This document shows, piece after piece, positions 1 through 5,708 of a stretch of 5,721 nucleotides of DNA (position 1 is the first letter of the stretch; the number at the start of each line of letters is the position of its first letter). Location: the NCBI GenBank assembly GCA_020433835.1, contig JAGRBY010000481.1, forward strand, positions 1 through 5,721. Reading direction: 5' to 3'. The translations under genes were made by a program, and so were the position numbers. The notes under the pieces are model-generated. The model was not told the DNA's origin. It saw only the letters and a program-made list of their open reading frames with translations, and did not search any database. This DNA comes from Anaerolineae bacterium (GTDB lineage Bacteria > Chloroflexota > Anaerolineae > 4572-78 > J111).

Positions 1-13
1 TCCGGAGTTGTAT

Positions 14-1246
14 ATGCGTCGGGTATTAGAATACCAAGCTGACCAAATTGAGATGGTTTTGACCAGCCATCGGGTACCCGGCAGAGTGACCGGCGGAGTG
101 GTTACGCCCCGCTGGATAAGCTATCGGGTTTTCCCGGAGATTTCAACCAAAGTTTCAAAAGTTATAGGGTTATCTGAAGAGTTAGCGCTGCGGCTTGGTG
201 CGCCACGGGTGAGAATTTCTCGGCAGGGAGCGGCCGTTCAGGTTGATGTTCCTCGCGAGGATGCGCAAGTAGTTCGTTTGATTAACCTGTGCCGCCATCT
301 TAAGGAGATACCCAAGCAAACCGCTATCTTAGGCATGGATGAGTCGGGCGTTCCGCTTTTGCTGCGGCTCCCCTCACCGGATGTGGCGCACGTGCTCATT
401 TCAGGTACGACCGGCTCCGGGAAAACGGCCTTAGCCCGCAGCATAGCACTCTCTCTGGCGATGCATAATCGTTTGGGCGAAGTGCAGATGATTTTTATCG
501 ACCCTAAAGGTAATGGCTTTGACCCGTTTGTTACGTTTGATGGAGGACATGGTCATGCTGCTTTGCCGCATCTGCTGCGACCGGCTGTCCAGGATGTTCA
601 TCAAGCCATCTTCTTACTGGGGGAAATGGTTGAGGAAATGGTTCGGCGCGATCGGGAGAATATCTGCGAACCACGGGTCATCATCTTTATTGATGAAGTG
701 GCCGATTTGATGGAGCAGGGCGGCAAAGCGATGGATCGGTTGATGACTCGCTTAACCCAGCGCGGTCGAAGCGCCGGCTTGCATGTAATCGCCTGTACCC
801 AAAAACCGCTGGCAGCCAGTATCGGTAGTTTAACCCGCAGTAATTTTCCGGTGCGGCTGGTGGGCAGTGTTGCCAGCGCTGATGATGCCAAAATTGCCGC
901 CGGTATTCCCGGCACCGGCGCGGAAAAGCTGCTAGGACGCGGTGACTTTCTCTTAATCGCCAAAGGTCATGTAACACGCTTTCAAGCAGCCTACGTCAAT
1001 GAGCAGGAAATTCGCCAAATTGTTAACCGTATGAGTTCGGGGGGCCGCCAAAGCCGTCGCTGGCTCACTCCGCAGCCCCAACCGCGCCCTGAAACCCAGT
1101 CACAACCCTTGGCCGCCACAGGCACCGAAGGCCGTGCCGGCCGTGCTGTTGAGGCTCCAATTGTGGCTGTACCGCAAGAAGAGGTGGTGAAAAAGCGGAA
1201 AGGATTGGGCATGATGTTTGGGCACCAATTGAGGTTAATCAAGTAA
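14..1246 (+). CDS. FtsK/SpoIIIE-type DNA translocase ATPase, compact form
   Basis: Predicted ATP-driven double-stranded DNA motor of the FtsK/SpoIIIE/HerA superfamily. Numbering from the ATG at 14 (410 aa): residues 1-100 resemble the FtsK alpha region that precedes the motor (the stretch around VSKVIGLSEELALRLG matches the usual VSKI-x-L-x-DDLALALA pattern). Walker A is GTTGSGKT (131-138), Walker B is VIIFIDE (222-228, Asp227/Glu228), the GRSAGLHVIACTQKP segment (251-265) is the FtsK-type arginine/sensor region, and GAEKLLGRGDFLL (302-314) is the typical end of the motor. The tail after about 340 is rich in Pro, Gln and Arg. I see no membrane segments and no winged-helix gamma domain, so it is shorter than classical FtsK (usually over 700 aa). 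GGAG at 4-7 lies 6 bases before the ATG, which supports this start. However, the frame stays open to base 1 (TTG at 8 is also possible), so the gene could begin outside the window. It heads a run of small genes. The motor assignment is firm; the substrate and cellular role are unknown. Confidence 0.88.
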   Translation: MRRVLEYQADQIEMVLTSHRVPGRVTGGVVTPRWISYRVFPEISTKVSKVIGLSEELALRLGAPRVRISRQGAAVQVDVPREDAQVVRLINLCRHLKEIPKQTAILGMDESGVPLLLRLPSPDVAHVLISGTTGSGKTALARSIALSLAMHNRLGEVQMIFIDPKGNGFDPFVTFDGGHGHAALPHLLRPAVQDVHQAIFLLGEMVEEMVRRDRENICEPRVIIFIDEVADLMEQGGKAMDRLMTRLTQRGRSAGLHVIACTQKPLAASIGSLTRSNFPVRLVGSVASADDAKIAAGIPGTGAEKLLGRGDFLLIAKGHVTRFQAAYVNEQEIRQIVNRMSSGGRQSRRWLTPQPQPRPETQSQPLAATGTEGRAGRAVEAPIVAVPQEEVVKKRKGLGMMFGHQLRLIK

Positions 1247-1271
1247 CGGTAGAGTAGCAAAGGGGTATATT

Positions 1272-1661
1272 ATGAAAAAGTTTCTGTTTTTTGTCGGAGT
1301 TTCATTTGCGGTGGCGATGGCCGTGGTCATCGGTCTGCGTTTAAGCCCCGATGCTATGGCGGTTATTATCGGCATTATTTGTGGTGTGCTGGCCTCAATT
1401 CCAACCAGTATCATTTTGGTTTGGGTTTTGCGACAGCGCGAAAAGCAGCCTGAAGAAATGGGGTATGGCCCCTACAATCGCTACGGGCATTACCCACCGG
1501 TCGTTGTCGTGAATGGCCAAGGCACTAATGGTTATGGTAATTCAGCCGCCCCACCGCCGGTTTTAACGCCCAGTACACCTCCCGGTACGCGTGACTTTAA
1601 AGTCATCGGCCAGGAGACCACGGAAAATGTCGGCGATATTTTACCTTCACTATGGGATTAA
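1272..1661 (+). CDS. Small two-helix membrane protein with Pro/Gly/Tyr-rich tail, unknown function
   Basis: I do not recognise a named family. The 129-residue protein starts with Lys-Lys and has two hydrophobic helices at about 4-22 and 28-53, separated by a short turn (RLSPDA) and followed by a basic RQREK segment. By the positive-inside rule both ends should be cytoplasmic. Residues 60-108 are low-complexity and rich in Tyr, Pro, Gly and Asn, so probably disordered, and the end is acidic (about 115-129). AGGGG at 1261-1265 lies 6 bases before the ATG and is a good ribosome binding site. The gene begins 25 bases after the translocase and its stop overlaps the start region of the next gene, so it is probably co-transcribed. 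It might anchor the soluble ATPase at the membrane, but that is inference from position only. Confidence 0.75.
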   Translation: MKKFLFFVGVSFAVAMAVVIGLRLSPDAMAVIIGIICGVLASIPTSIILVWVLRQREKQPEEMGYGPYNRYGHYPPVVVVNGQGTNGYGNSAAPPPVLTPSTPPGTRDFKVIGQETTENVGDILPSLWD

Positions 1662-1906
1662 TGATGGACGAAAACTCAGAACGTATTCAAATGCTGGAGC
1701 GTCGCTTCAACCTTTTCCCGGCCCGATTTACCTGGCGCGGTCGGGTCTACAATGTCGACGCTGTCAACGAATGTAAAACCGTCACCAGCCGCTATGCTGC
1801 TCAGGGAATGCATCATTTCTGGATTCGGGCCGATGGGCAGATGCTGCACTTGTGTGAGATTTTTCCACACAGCGACTGGCTTATTTATCGAGATGCAATG
1901 GAGTAA
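1661..1906 (+). CDS. Small conserved-looking protein with F-x-WRGR-x-Y motif (DUF6504-like), unknown function
   Basis: The protein has 81 residues from the ATG at 1661. The core FTWRGRVYNVDAV near the N-terminus, then a His/Trp-containing stretch (HHFWIRADGQMLHLCEIF) and a C-terminal DWLIYR, recalls the DUF6504-type pattern, where an F-x-WRG-x-x-Y strand is followed by a W-x-V and a Y/F-E-L-like strand. This is resemblance by eye, not a demonstrated match. Three in-frame ATGs are possible (1652, 1661, 1664). The one at 1661 overlaps the preceding stop as TAATG, the usual arrangement for translational coupling. GGGA at 1654-1657 is a weak ribosome binding site suiting 1661 or 1664. No membrane segment or signal peptide is visible. 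Its function is unknown; the tight packing suggests it works with its operon partners. Confidence 0.7.
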   Translation: MMDENSERIQMLERRFNLFPARFTWRGRVYNVDAVNECKTVTSRYAAQGMHHFWIRADGQMLHLCEIFPHSDWLIYRDAME

Positions 1907-1909
1907 ACG

Positions 1910-2131
1910 ATGGTAGAAGGATTATTGTGGTTTGATAGCGATCCCAATCGCAAACTGGCAGATAAAATTGATAGCGCTGCACAGCGCTATCATCATCGTC
2001 TACACAGCAAACCAACCATTTGCTATGTTAATATCAAAGACTTTGATGAACAACATCCCGAAATAAATGGAATTTTGCTGAAGCCTAAAGATAATATTTT
2101 ACCGCATCATTATTTGATTGGTATTGAGTAA
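1910..2131 (+). CDS. Small soluble protein of unknown function, last gene of the translocase operon
   Basis: The 73-residue protein begins MVEGLLWFDSDPNRKLADKI and has a predicted helix around residues 14-30 (KLADKIDSAAQRYHHR), a strand PTICYVNIKDF, and an ending LPHHYLIGIE. I do not assign a family. The central I-C-Y-V-N and the N-ILPHHY-LIG ending look like conserved core strands rather than random ORF sequence. It starts 3 bases after the preceding stop, and GGAG at 1900-1903, inside the end of that gene, lies 6 bases before the ATG. It is followed 43 bases later by a strong terminator, so it closes the operon. There are no transmembrane segments. The single Cys is not in a paired motif. 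Function cannot be inferred. Confidence 0.72.
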   Translation: MVEGLLWFDSDPNRKLADKIDSAAQRYHHRLHSKPTICYVNIKDFDEQHPEINGILLKPKDNILPHHYLIGIE

Positions 2132-2174
2132 AACAGACTTGCTGGTTGTTTGCCCGTAGGTTGTAGGCTTCACT

Positions 2175-2208
2175 AAAACAGGGAGGATCCCCGTCACCTC
2201 CCTGTTTT
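2175..2208 (+). terminator. Rho-independent terminator after the translocase operon
   Basis: AAAACAGGGAGG (2175-2186) pairs perfectly over 12 bp with CCTCCCTGTTTT (2197-2208) around a 10-base loop. The 3' arm ends in TTTT, and the 5' arm starts with AAAA, so the same structure could also act on the other strand. It sits 43 bases after the stop at 2131 and before the promoter at 2244. Confidence 0.92.
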
Positions 2209-2243
2209 GCTATTTAAACGGCGCTTTGTCTATAAATAATCAT

Positions 2244-2273
2244 TTGCAAAAAATTGATTGTTCGTATTACAAT
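2244..2273 (+). promoter_or_regulatory. Sigma-70-like promoter for the acetyltransferase-selenoprotein unit
   Basis: TTGCAA (2244-2249, 4 of 6 to the -35 consensus) is followed after 18 bases by TACAAT (2268-2273, 5 of 6 to the -10 consensus). Transcription would start near 2280 and give a leader of about 45 bases before the start codon. The position just after the terminator supports it. The rest of the 2132-2326 gap holds only the terminator and the ribosome binding site. Confidence 0.6.
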
Positions 2274-2313
2274 TTTGGACACGATAAACGAAAGAGCTAT
2301 TGGCAGCAATACT

Positions 2314-2319
2314 AAGGAG
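2314..2319 (+). promoter_or_regulatory. Ribosome binding site deciding the acetyltransferase start
   Basis: AAGGAG is a near-perfect Shine-Dalgarno sequence. It favours the non-ATG starts at 2327 (TTG, 7-base spacing) or 2324 (GTG, 4-base spacing) over the upstream TTG at 2300. Confidence 0.8.
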
Positions 2320-2326
2320 AAGCGTG

Positions 2327-3172
2327 TTGTACAAAATTCGTGATCTCGAAACCTACGACGAAATGAAGAACGTGCGAGCACTACAACAAGAAATTTGGGG
2401 TTTTGATGACGCATCGCTGGGATTATATCCGCCGGTGCTAAAAACAGCGGCAACAAATGGTGGAGTAGTTTTAGGGGCAGTCGATGAGGAAACCGATAAA
2501 ATGATAGGTTTCCTTTTTAGTTTTATTGGACGTGAAAAAAGCGGTCTCTTTAAGCTCTGTTCGCAAAATATGGGTGTGCTCAAAGACTGGCGGCGGTATG
2601 GCATCGCCGAGGAACTTAAACAGGAGCAGCGCCGGCGAACCATAGACCAGGGGTTGCCGCTGATTACCTGGACGTACGATCCGCTTGAAGGGCCGAACGC
2701 CAACCTGAATTTGCACAAGTTACGTGCCATCAGCCGCACCTATTATCGCGATTATTACGGCATCGACTTTGGAACACTCAATGCGGGTTTACCTTCAGAC
2801 CGTTTACTGGTGGAATGGTGGGTGAGTGGTGCCAGACAATCGGACTCTCAGGAAACTGATCAATCGCAAGCCGTGGCTATCTTCTCGGTTGAGGGGCAGG
2901 GGGTTGATAAGCACATTGCCGATATGAATCTGGATTTGCAGGCCGAAACGCTTGAGCTGGAAAGTGTGCCCGATATCCATCCCCTTAAAAACGCGAATAT
3001 GTCCTTGGCCCTCGATTGGCGATTGAAGATGCGTGAAGCATTTGAAAGTTATTTTGCTAAAGGCTACATCGCCACCGATTTTACGTCAACCGTTACCGGC
3101 GGTGAGCGGCGGAACTGCTACATCTTGCAAAAATCTTCTGCAACGTTATTGGCAACAATTGGAATTGAGTAA
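2327..3172 (+). CDS. GNAT-family acetyltransferase, COG3375-like
   Basis: Predicted acetyl-CoA-dependent N-acyltransferase; the substrate is unknown. The 281-residue protein (from the TTG at 2327) opens with YKIRDL and the segment LQQEIWGFDD, typical of COG3375 proteins. The acetyl-CoA loop R-x-x-G-x-A is at 89-94 (RRYGIA), preceded by the beta-4 strand MGVLKDW. WTYDPLE (115-121) with NLNLHKL (126-132), and GLPSDRLLVEWW (154-165), are further signature stretches of this group. Residues after about 170 form a more variable region. Start choice: AAGGAG at 2314-2319 lies 7 bases before TTG 2327 and only 4 before GTG 2324, so 2327 fits better, but GTG 2324 cannot be excluded. A TTG at 2300 would place the binding site inside the gene and is unlikely. 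The next gene starts 3 bases after its stop, so the two are probably translated together. The family call is confident; the substrate is not known. Confidence 0.88.
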   Translation: MYKIRDLETYDEMKNVRALQQEIWGFDDASLGLYPPVLKTAATNGGVVLGAVDEETDKMIGFLFSFIGREKSGLFKLCSQNMGVLKDWRRYGIAEELKQEQRRRTIDQGLPLITWTYDPLEGPNANLNLHKLRAISRTYYRDYYGIDFGTLNAGLPSDRLLVEWWVSGARQSDSQETDQSQAVAIFSVEGQGVDKHIADMNLDLQAETLELESVPDIHPLKNANMSLALDWRLKMREAFESYFAKGYIATDFTSTVTGGERRNCYILQKSSATLLATIGIE

Positions 3173-3175
3173 GCG

Positions 3176-3547
3176 ATGATAAAACCCTACCAACATTGGC
3201 TTCTGTGGGACGGCGACTGAGGCTTCTGACGACGAACAACCGTCTGGGTCAGACGGCAGGATTTACAAGAGAAATTTTATATGGTGCCTTATCAGGATTG
3301 TCCATCTCCACCGATGACGCCGCAGCTTTATCGAGCCTGTGAAGAGGCTATCCATGTTATCACCCGCAACGGTCAGGTGTTGAGAGCGGGCCGTGCGGCT
3401 ATGTTTATCTTGGAACAGATTGGATATCCGCGTTGGCTTGTTCGACCCTTTACCTGGCTTCCTCTGTTATGGGTTACCGAGTTGGGATATCGCATCATAG
3501 CCGATCACCGGCCCTTTTTTAGCAAGTTTTTGTTTACCAAAGATTGA
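3176..3547 (+). CDS. Predicted selenoprotein: DCC-family (DUF393) thiol-disulfide oxidoreductase with U-x-x-U active site
   Basis: The frame from ATG 3176 encodes 123 residues if two in-frame TGAs (3218-3220, 3227-3229) are read as selenocysteine. The N-terminus then reads LLWDGD-Sec15-GF-Sec18-RR, which is the DCC family signature D-G-D-C-x-F-C with both cysteines replaced. The rest is intact family sequence: TTVWVRRQD, the strand FYMVPYQD (34-41), AIHVITRNGQVLRAGRAAMFIL (split here as AIHVITRNG and QVLRAGRAAMFIL), and the C-terminal hydrophobic helix with GYRIIADHRPFFSKFLF. Length matches the family (about 110-150 aa). DCC proteins are predicted thioredoxin-like redox enzymes. A SECIS-like hairpin follows the second TGA (3240-3256). 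The start is 3 bases after the acetyltransferase stop, with a weak GAG at 3167-3169, implying translational coupling. The gene ends in tandem TGA TGA. The alternatives are a pseudogene, or an 88-residue fragment from ATG 3281 that lacks the active site. Two losses hitting exactly the two catalytic Cys codons, with the frame otherwise intact, make these less likely. Confidence 0.85.
3240..3256 (+). promoter_or_regulatory. Putative bacterial SECIS element
   Basis: CCGTCTG (3240-3246) pairs perfectly with CAGACGG (3250-3256) around the loop GGT (3247-3249). The 17-base size equals the minimal upper stem-loop of the E. coli fdhF SECIS, which also carries a GGU in its apical region for SelB recognition. 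There are 17 bases between the second TGA and the loop, and 26 between the first TGA and the loop. Both fall within the roughly 16-37 base range known for bacterial SECIS elements. The element lies inside the coding sequence, as bacterial SECIS elements do, and encodes part of TTVWVRR. SelB binding is inferred, not shown. Confidence 0.78.
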
Positions 3548-3560
3548 TGAAGATGTTAAA

Positions 3561-3618
3561 GATAGCCCTATTTTGCCACCACGCTTGCGAGAGGGTAAAA
3601 TAGAAAGATGCGGCTATT
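3561..3618 (+). other. Long imperfect inverted repeat in the selenoprotein-kinase gap
   Basis: CTATTTTGCC (3568-3577) pairs with GGTAAAATAG (3594-3603) around a 16-base loop. Directly outside, GATAGCC (3561-3567) pairs with GGCTATT (3612-3618) after an 8-base bulge on the 3' side. That gives 17 base pairs including two G-T pairs. The loop contains a small CG-CTTG-CG mini-hairpin. There is no T-tract after either arm, so it is not a standard terminator. It may be a transcript end or mRNA-stabilising structure, or a protein-binding palindrome. The remainder of the 3548-3662 gap shows only a possible -10 box, TAGAAT (3624-3629), with no convincing -35. Confidence 0.55.
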
Positions 3619-3662
3619 CATATTAGAATGATGGCTAATCTCCATACAACCTGACCAAATTT

Positions 3663-5582
3663 ATGCAATTACCCATCGTATTTAACGATCGCTATCAACT
3701 TTTCAAAAAAATTGGTGAAGGCGGCTTGGCCGAGGTCTACCAAGCTCAGGATATGTCGTTGGGCCGCTCGGTGGCGGTTAAGGTGCTGCGACTTCAATAT
3801 ACGCGCGATCCTTCTTTTTTGGTGAACTTCCATCGCGAAGCCCAAAGTGCCGCCCGTTTGAGTAATCCTCATATCGTGGCTGTGTATGATTTCGGACAGT
3901 ACAACGACCGGCCTTACATTGTGCTGGAATGGGTGCCCGGATCTGATCTACGCACGATGCTCAACGAACGCGGCAAAGTTTCTGTTGAGCAGGCGGTTGA
4001 GTTTGGGATTCACGTTTGCTCTGCGGTTGGTACAGCGCACCGAGCCGGATTGGTGCATGGCGATTTGAAACCCGGCAATATTCTGATAACACCCAGCCAT
4101 CAAGCTAAGGTGGCCGACTTCGGTCTGGCCCGGGCCTTGGGCGAAAGCGCGATGGATGAGGGTGAAGTCGTGTGGGGTACGCCCGCCTATTTTGCGCCGG
4201 AACAAGCCTCAGGCGACCGGGTACTGCCGGCCACTGATGTATATGCCATCGGCATTATTTTGTATGAGATGGTTACCGGTCGTGTCCCATTTGTTGGTGT
4301 TGACGATCAGGACGTAGCTCGTAAGCAAATCTATGAAGCCCACATTCCCATTGACAAGATCGACCCTCGCATTCCTGAACCACTGGCCCGTATTGTGGAT
4401 GCGGCAATGGCCAAAAACCCCAATGAGCGCTTTCTTACCGCCGATCATCTGCGTGAAGCACTGATGATGTTCCAGCAGGGCAATCTGATGGGGACGGCTT
4501 CGCAAATGCCTATCTCTGCCGTAGTCGGATCGCCGGTGCAGGGACAGGGGCGTTCTGCTCAGAATCGAGGAGCAGCGTCCGGACGTCGACCGCCTGCCGG
4601 TTCAACCCGGTCGTCGGGATTGGGCATCGATATGATTATGATACTGCTCGGCTTGCTGGCGATTGTTGCCGTTTTGGGGCTGGTGCCGCTGTTTGTAGCG
4701 CTTTATAATGCCTACCAACCGGGTGTGAATTCATCGGCGGCGGGCGAGTTACCGGCAGGTCAGGTACGTATGCCGGATTTGGTGGGGTTAGAAGAGAGTA
4801 CGGCCCGTTCGGCACTGGAGAATATGGGACTGATATTGGAAGTGAACGGCGAAGAGCCGCATCCCACCTGGCCGGCTTTTACAATTATCGAACAGTCGAT
4901 TCTGCCGGGAGCTGCTGTGGCTGAAGGTTCAGTAGTTAACGTTATATTGAGCCAGGGACCGCCCTTAATTGAAATACCCGATGCCCGCGGAATGCGGTAT
5001 GAGGAAGCAGAGCAGCAGCTTCAGGCACTCGATCTCGTTGTGCAAAAATATGAGGATTGGAGTACGGAAACGCCGGGGGTTGTGACCCTGCAAGAGCCGC
5101 CTCCCAACTCGCTGGTTGCTAACCGTACGCTGGTGACGCTGGTGGTGAGCAGCGGAGCCAGAAGCCCCGTTGGAGCTAATTTAGGCGGCCAAATCGCTTT
5201 AAATGCCTACGAACTGCCGCGTTTGCAATACCGCCCTGGTGAGTCGGTGGCCATTTCTTTCTTTTGGCAGGCGATTACCCCTCCTACCGATAACTACAAT
5301 CTTTTTATTCGTTTGACAACGCCTGAGGGTGGCATTGTATCTGAAATTGATGAGCGCCCTCAAAATGGCTCGGCCCTCACCTCCAATTGGCAAGTGGGGC
5401 AAACAATTATTGATCCCTATCAACTTTCTATCCCCCAAACGACAGTTGCGGGTGATTACGAAATTCGGGTTGGTTTTTACAATCCGGCCACAAATACGCG
5501 TCTGCCTATCACCGATGCAGGCCGGGCCGAGGCCGATGACCTTGGCTCGTTGGTATTGCGAACCATTCAGGTTGTTCGATAA
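3663..5582 (+). CDS. Membrane-anchored PASTA-domain Ser/Thr protein kinase (PknB-like) with extra C-terminal beta domain
   Basis: This 639-residue Hanks-type kinase has a full catalytic domain: glycine loop GEGGLAEVY (18-26), ATP lysine in VAVK (Lys40), helix-C Glu59, catalytic loop HGDLKPGN (132-139, Asp134), DFG (152-154), GTPAYFAPE (172-180) and TDVYAIGIILYEMVTG. The catalytic loop has Gly instead of Arg before Asp134, so it is a non-RD kinase. A Gly/Ser/Arg-rich linker (about 275-320) leads to one transmembrane helix (about 324-347). Outside the membrane come two PASTA repeats (about 366-432 and 435-498), which in PknB/PrkC bind peptidoglycan fragments. A further domain follows (about 509-638) whose YELPRLQYRPGESVAISFFWQA and later AGDYEIRVGFYNPATNTRLP parts resemble a beta-sandwich module of Chloroflexota surface proteins (resemblance by eye). 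The likely role is envelope sensing and phosphorylation of cytoplasmic targets. No clear ribosome binding site precedes the ATG at 3663. It is probably transcribed apart from the upstream pair. Confidence 0.93.
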   Translation: MQLPIVFNDRYQLFKKIGEGGLAEVYQAQDMSLGRSVAVKVLRLQYTRDPSFLVNFHREAQSAARLSNPHIVAVYDFGQYNDRPYIVLEWVPGSDLRTMLNERGKVSVEQAVEFGIHVCSAVGTAHRAGLVHGDLKPGNILITPSHQAKVADFGLARALGESAMDEGEVVWGTPAYFAPEQASGDRVLPATDVYAIGIILYEMVTGRVPFVGVDDQDVARKQIYEAHIPIDKIDPRIPEPLARIVDAAMAKNPNERFLTADHLREALMMFQQGNLMGTASQMPISAVVGSPVQGQGRSAQNRGAASGRRPPAGSTRSSGLGIDMIMILLGLLAIVAVLGLVPLFVALYNAYQPGVNSSAAGELPAGQVRMPDLVGLEESTARSALENMGLILEVNGEEPHPTWPAFTIIEQSILPGAAVAEGSVVNVILSQGPPLIEIPDARGMRYEEAEQQLQALDLVVQKYEDWSTETPGVVTLQEPPPNSLVANRTLVTLVVSSGARSPVGANLGGQIALNAYELPRLQYRPGESVAISFFWQAITPPTDNYNLFIRLTTPEGGIVSEIDERPQNGSALTSNWQVGQTIIDPYQLSIPQTTVAGDYEIRVGFYNPATNTRLPITDAGRAEADDLGSLVLRTIQVVR

Positions 5583-5679
5583 AGGGTGACCCGCGACGGC
5601 ATCCCATTCCCACAAATCATAAAAATTTGGCATTTTGTTGAGAACAGTTTGTAAAACGTAAACTTGTCTTAATATTTGG

Positions 5680-5708
5680 TTGGCGAATTGACTTTATTTT
5701 GGTATAAT
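5680..5708 (+). promoter_or_regulatory. Promoter for a gene beyond the right edge
   Basis: TTGGCG (5680-5685, 4 of 6 to -35) and a perfect TATAAT (5703-5708) are spaced by 17 bases. The -10 is preceded by TGG, making an extended -10 (TGnTATAAT). Transcription would start near 5715. The rest of the 5583-5721 stretch is AT-rich, and I see no gene in it. A 5-bp CAAAT/ATTTG hairpin at 5613-5629 is too weak to call a terminator for the kinase gene. Confidence 0.65.

Noticed and set aside
2115..3173. Similar gene endings (ATTGGTATTGAGTAA at 2117-2131 and ATTGGAATTGAGTAA at 3158-3172), possible recombination scar
   Set aside because: The match is limited to about 15 bases encoding Ile-Gly-Ile-Glu-stop, with no similarity on either side, so it is probably coincidence.
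3198..3228. Direct repeat GGCTTCTG at 3198-3205 and 3221-3228, possibly a small duplication creating the TGA
   Set aside because: The copies are read in different frames and are 23 bases apart. Both are explained by the expected family residues (WLL and GF-Sec), so chance is enough.
3176..3280. Pseudogene explanation (two nonsense mutations)
   Set aside because: Both TGAs replace precisely the two catalytic Cys codons, no frameshift or other stop is present, family residues around them are kept, and a SECIS-like hairpin is in the right place. It remains the main alternative if the genome lacks selB and selC.
3281..3547. Stand-alone 88-residue protein starting at ATG 3281
   Set aside because: It has no ribosome binding site, lacks the catalytic motif of its family, and the same frame upstream encodes the missing family N-terminus back to ATG 3176. 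It is better read as the C-terminal part of the selenoprotein.
5199..5633. 144-residue minus-strand ORF and other minus-strand ORFs (for example 601-963 and 4209-4505)
   Set aside because: They lie opposite well-supported plus-strand genes, have no ribosome binding sites or recognisable motifs, and are composition shadows.
5688..5708. TTGACT at 5688-5693 as the -35 box for the TATAAT at 5703
   Set aside because: The spacing is only 9 bases, too short for a sigma-70 promoter. TTGGCG at 5680 with 17 bases fits instead.
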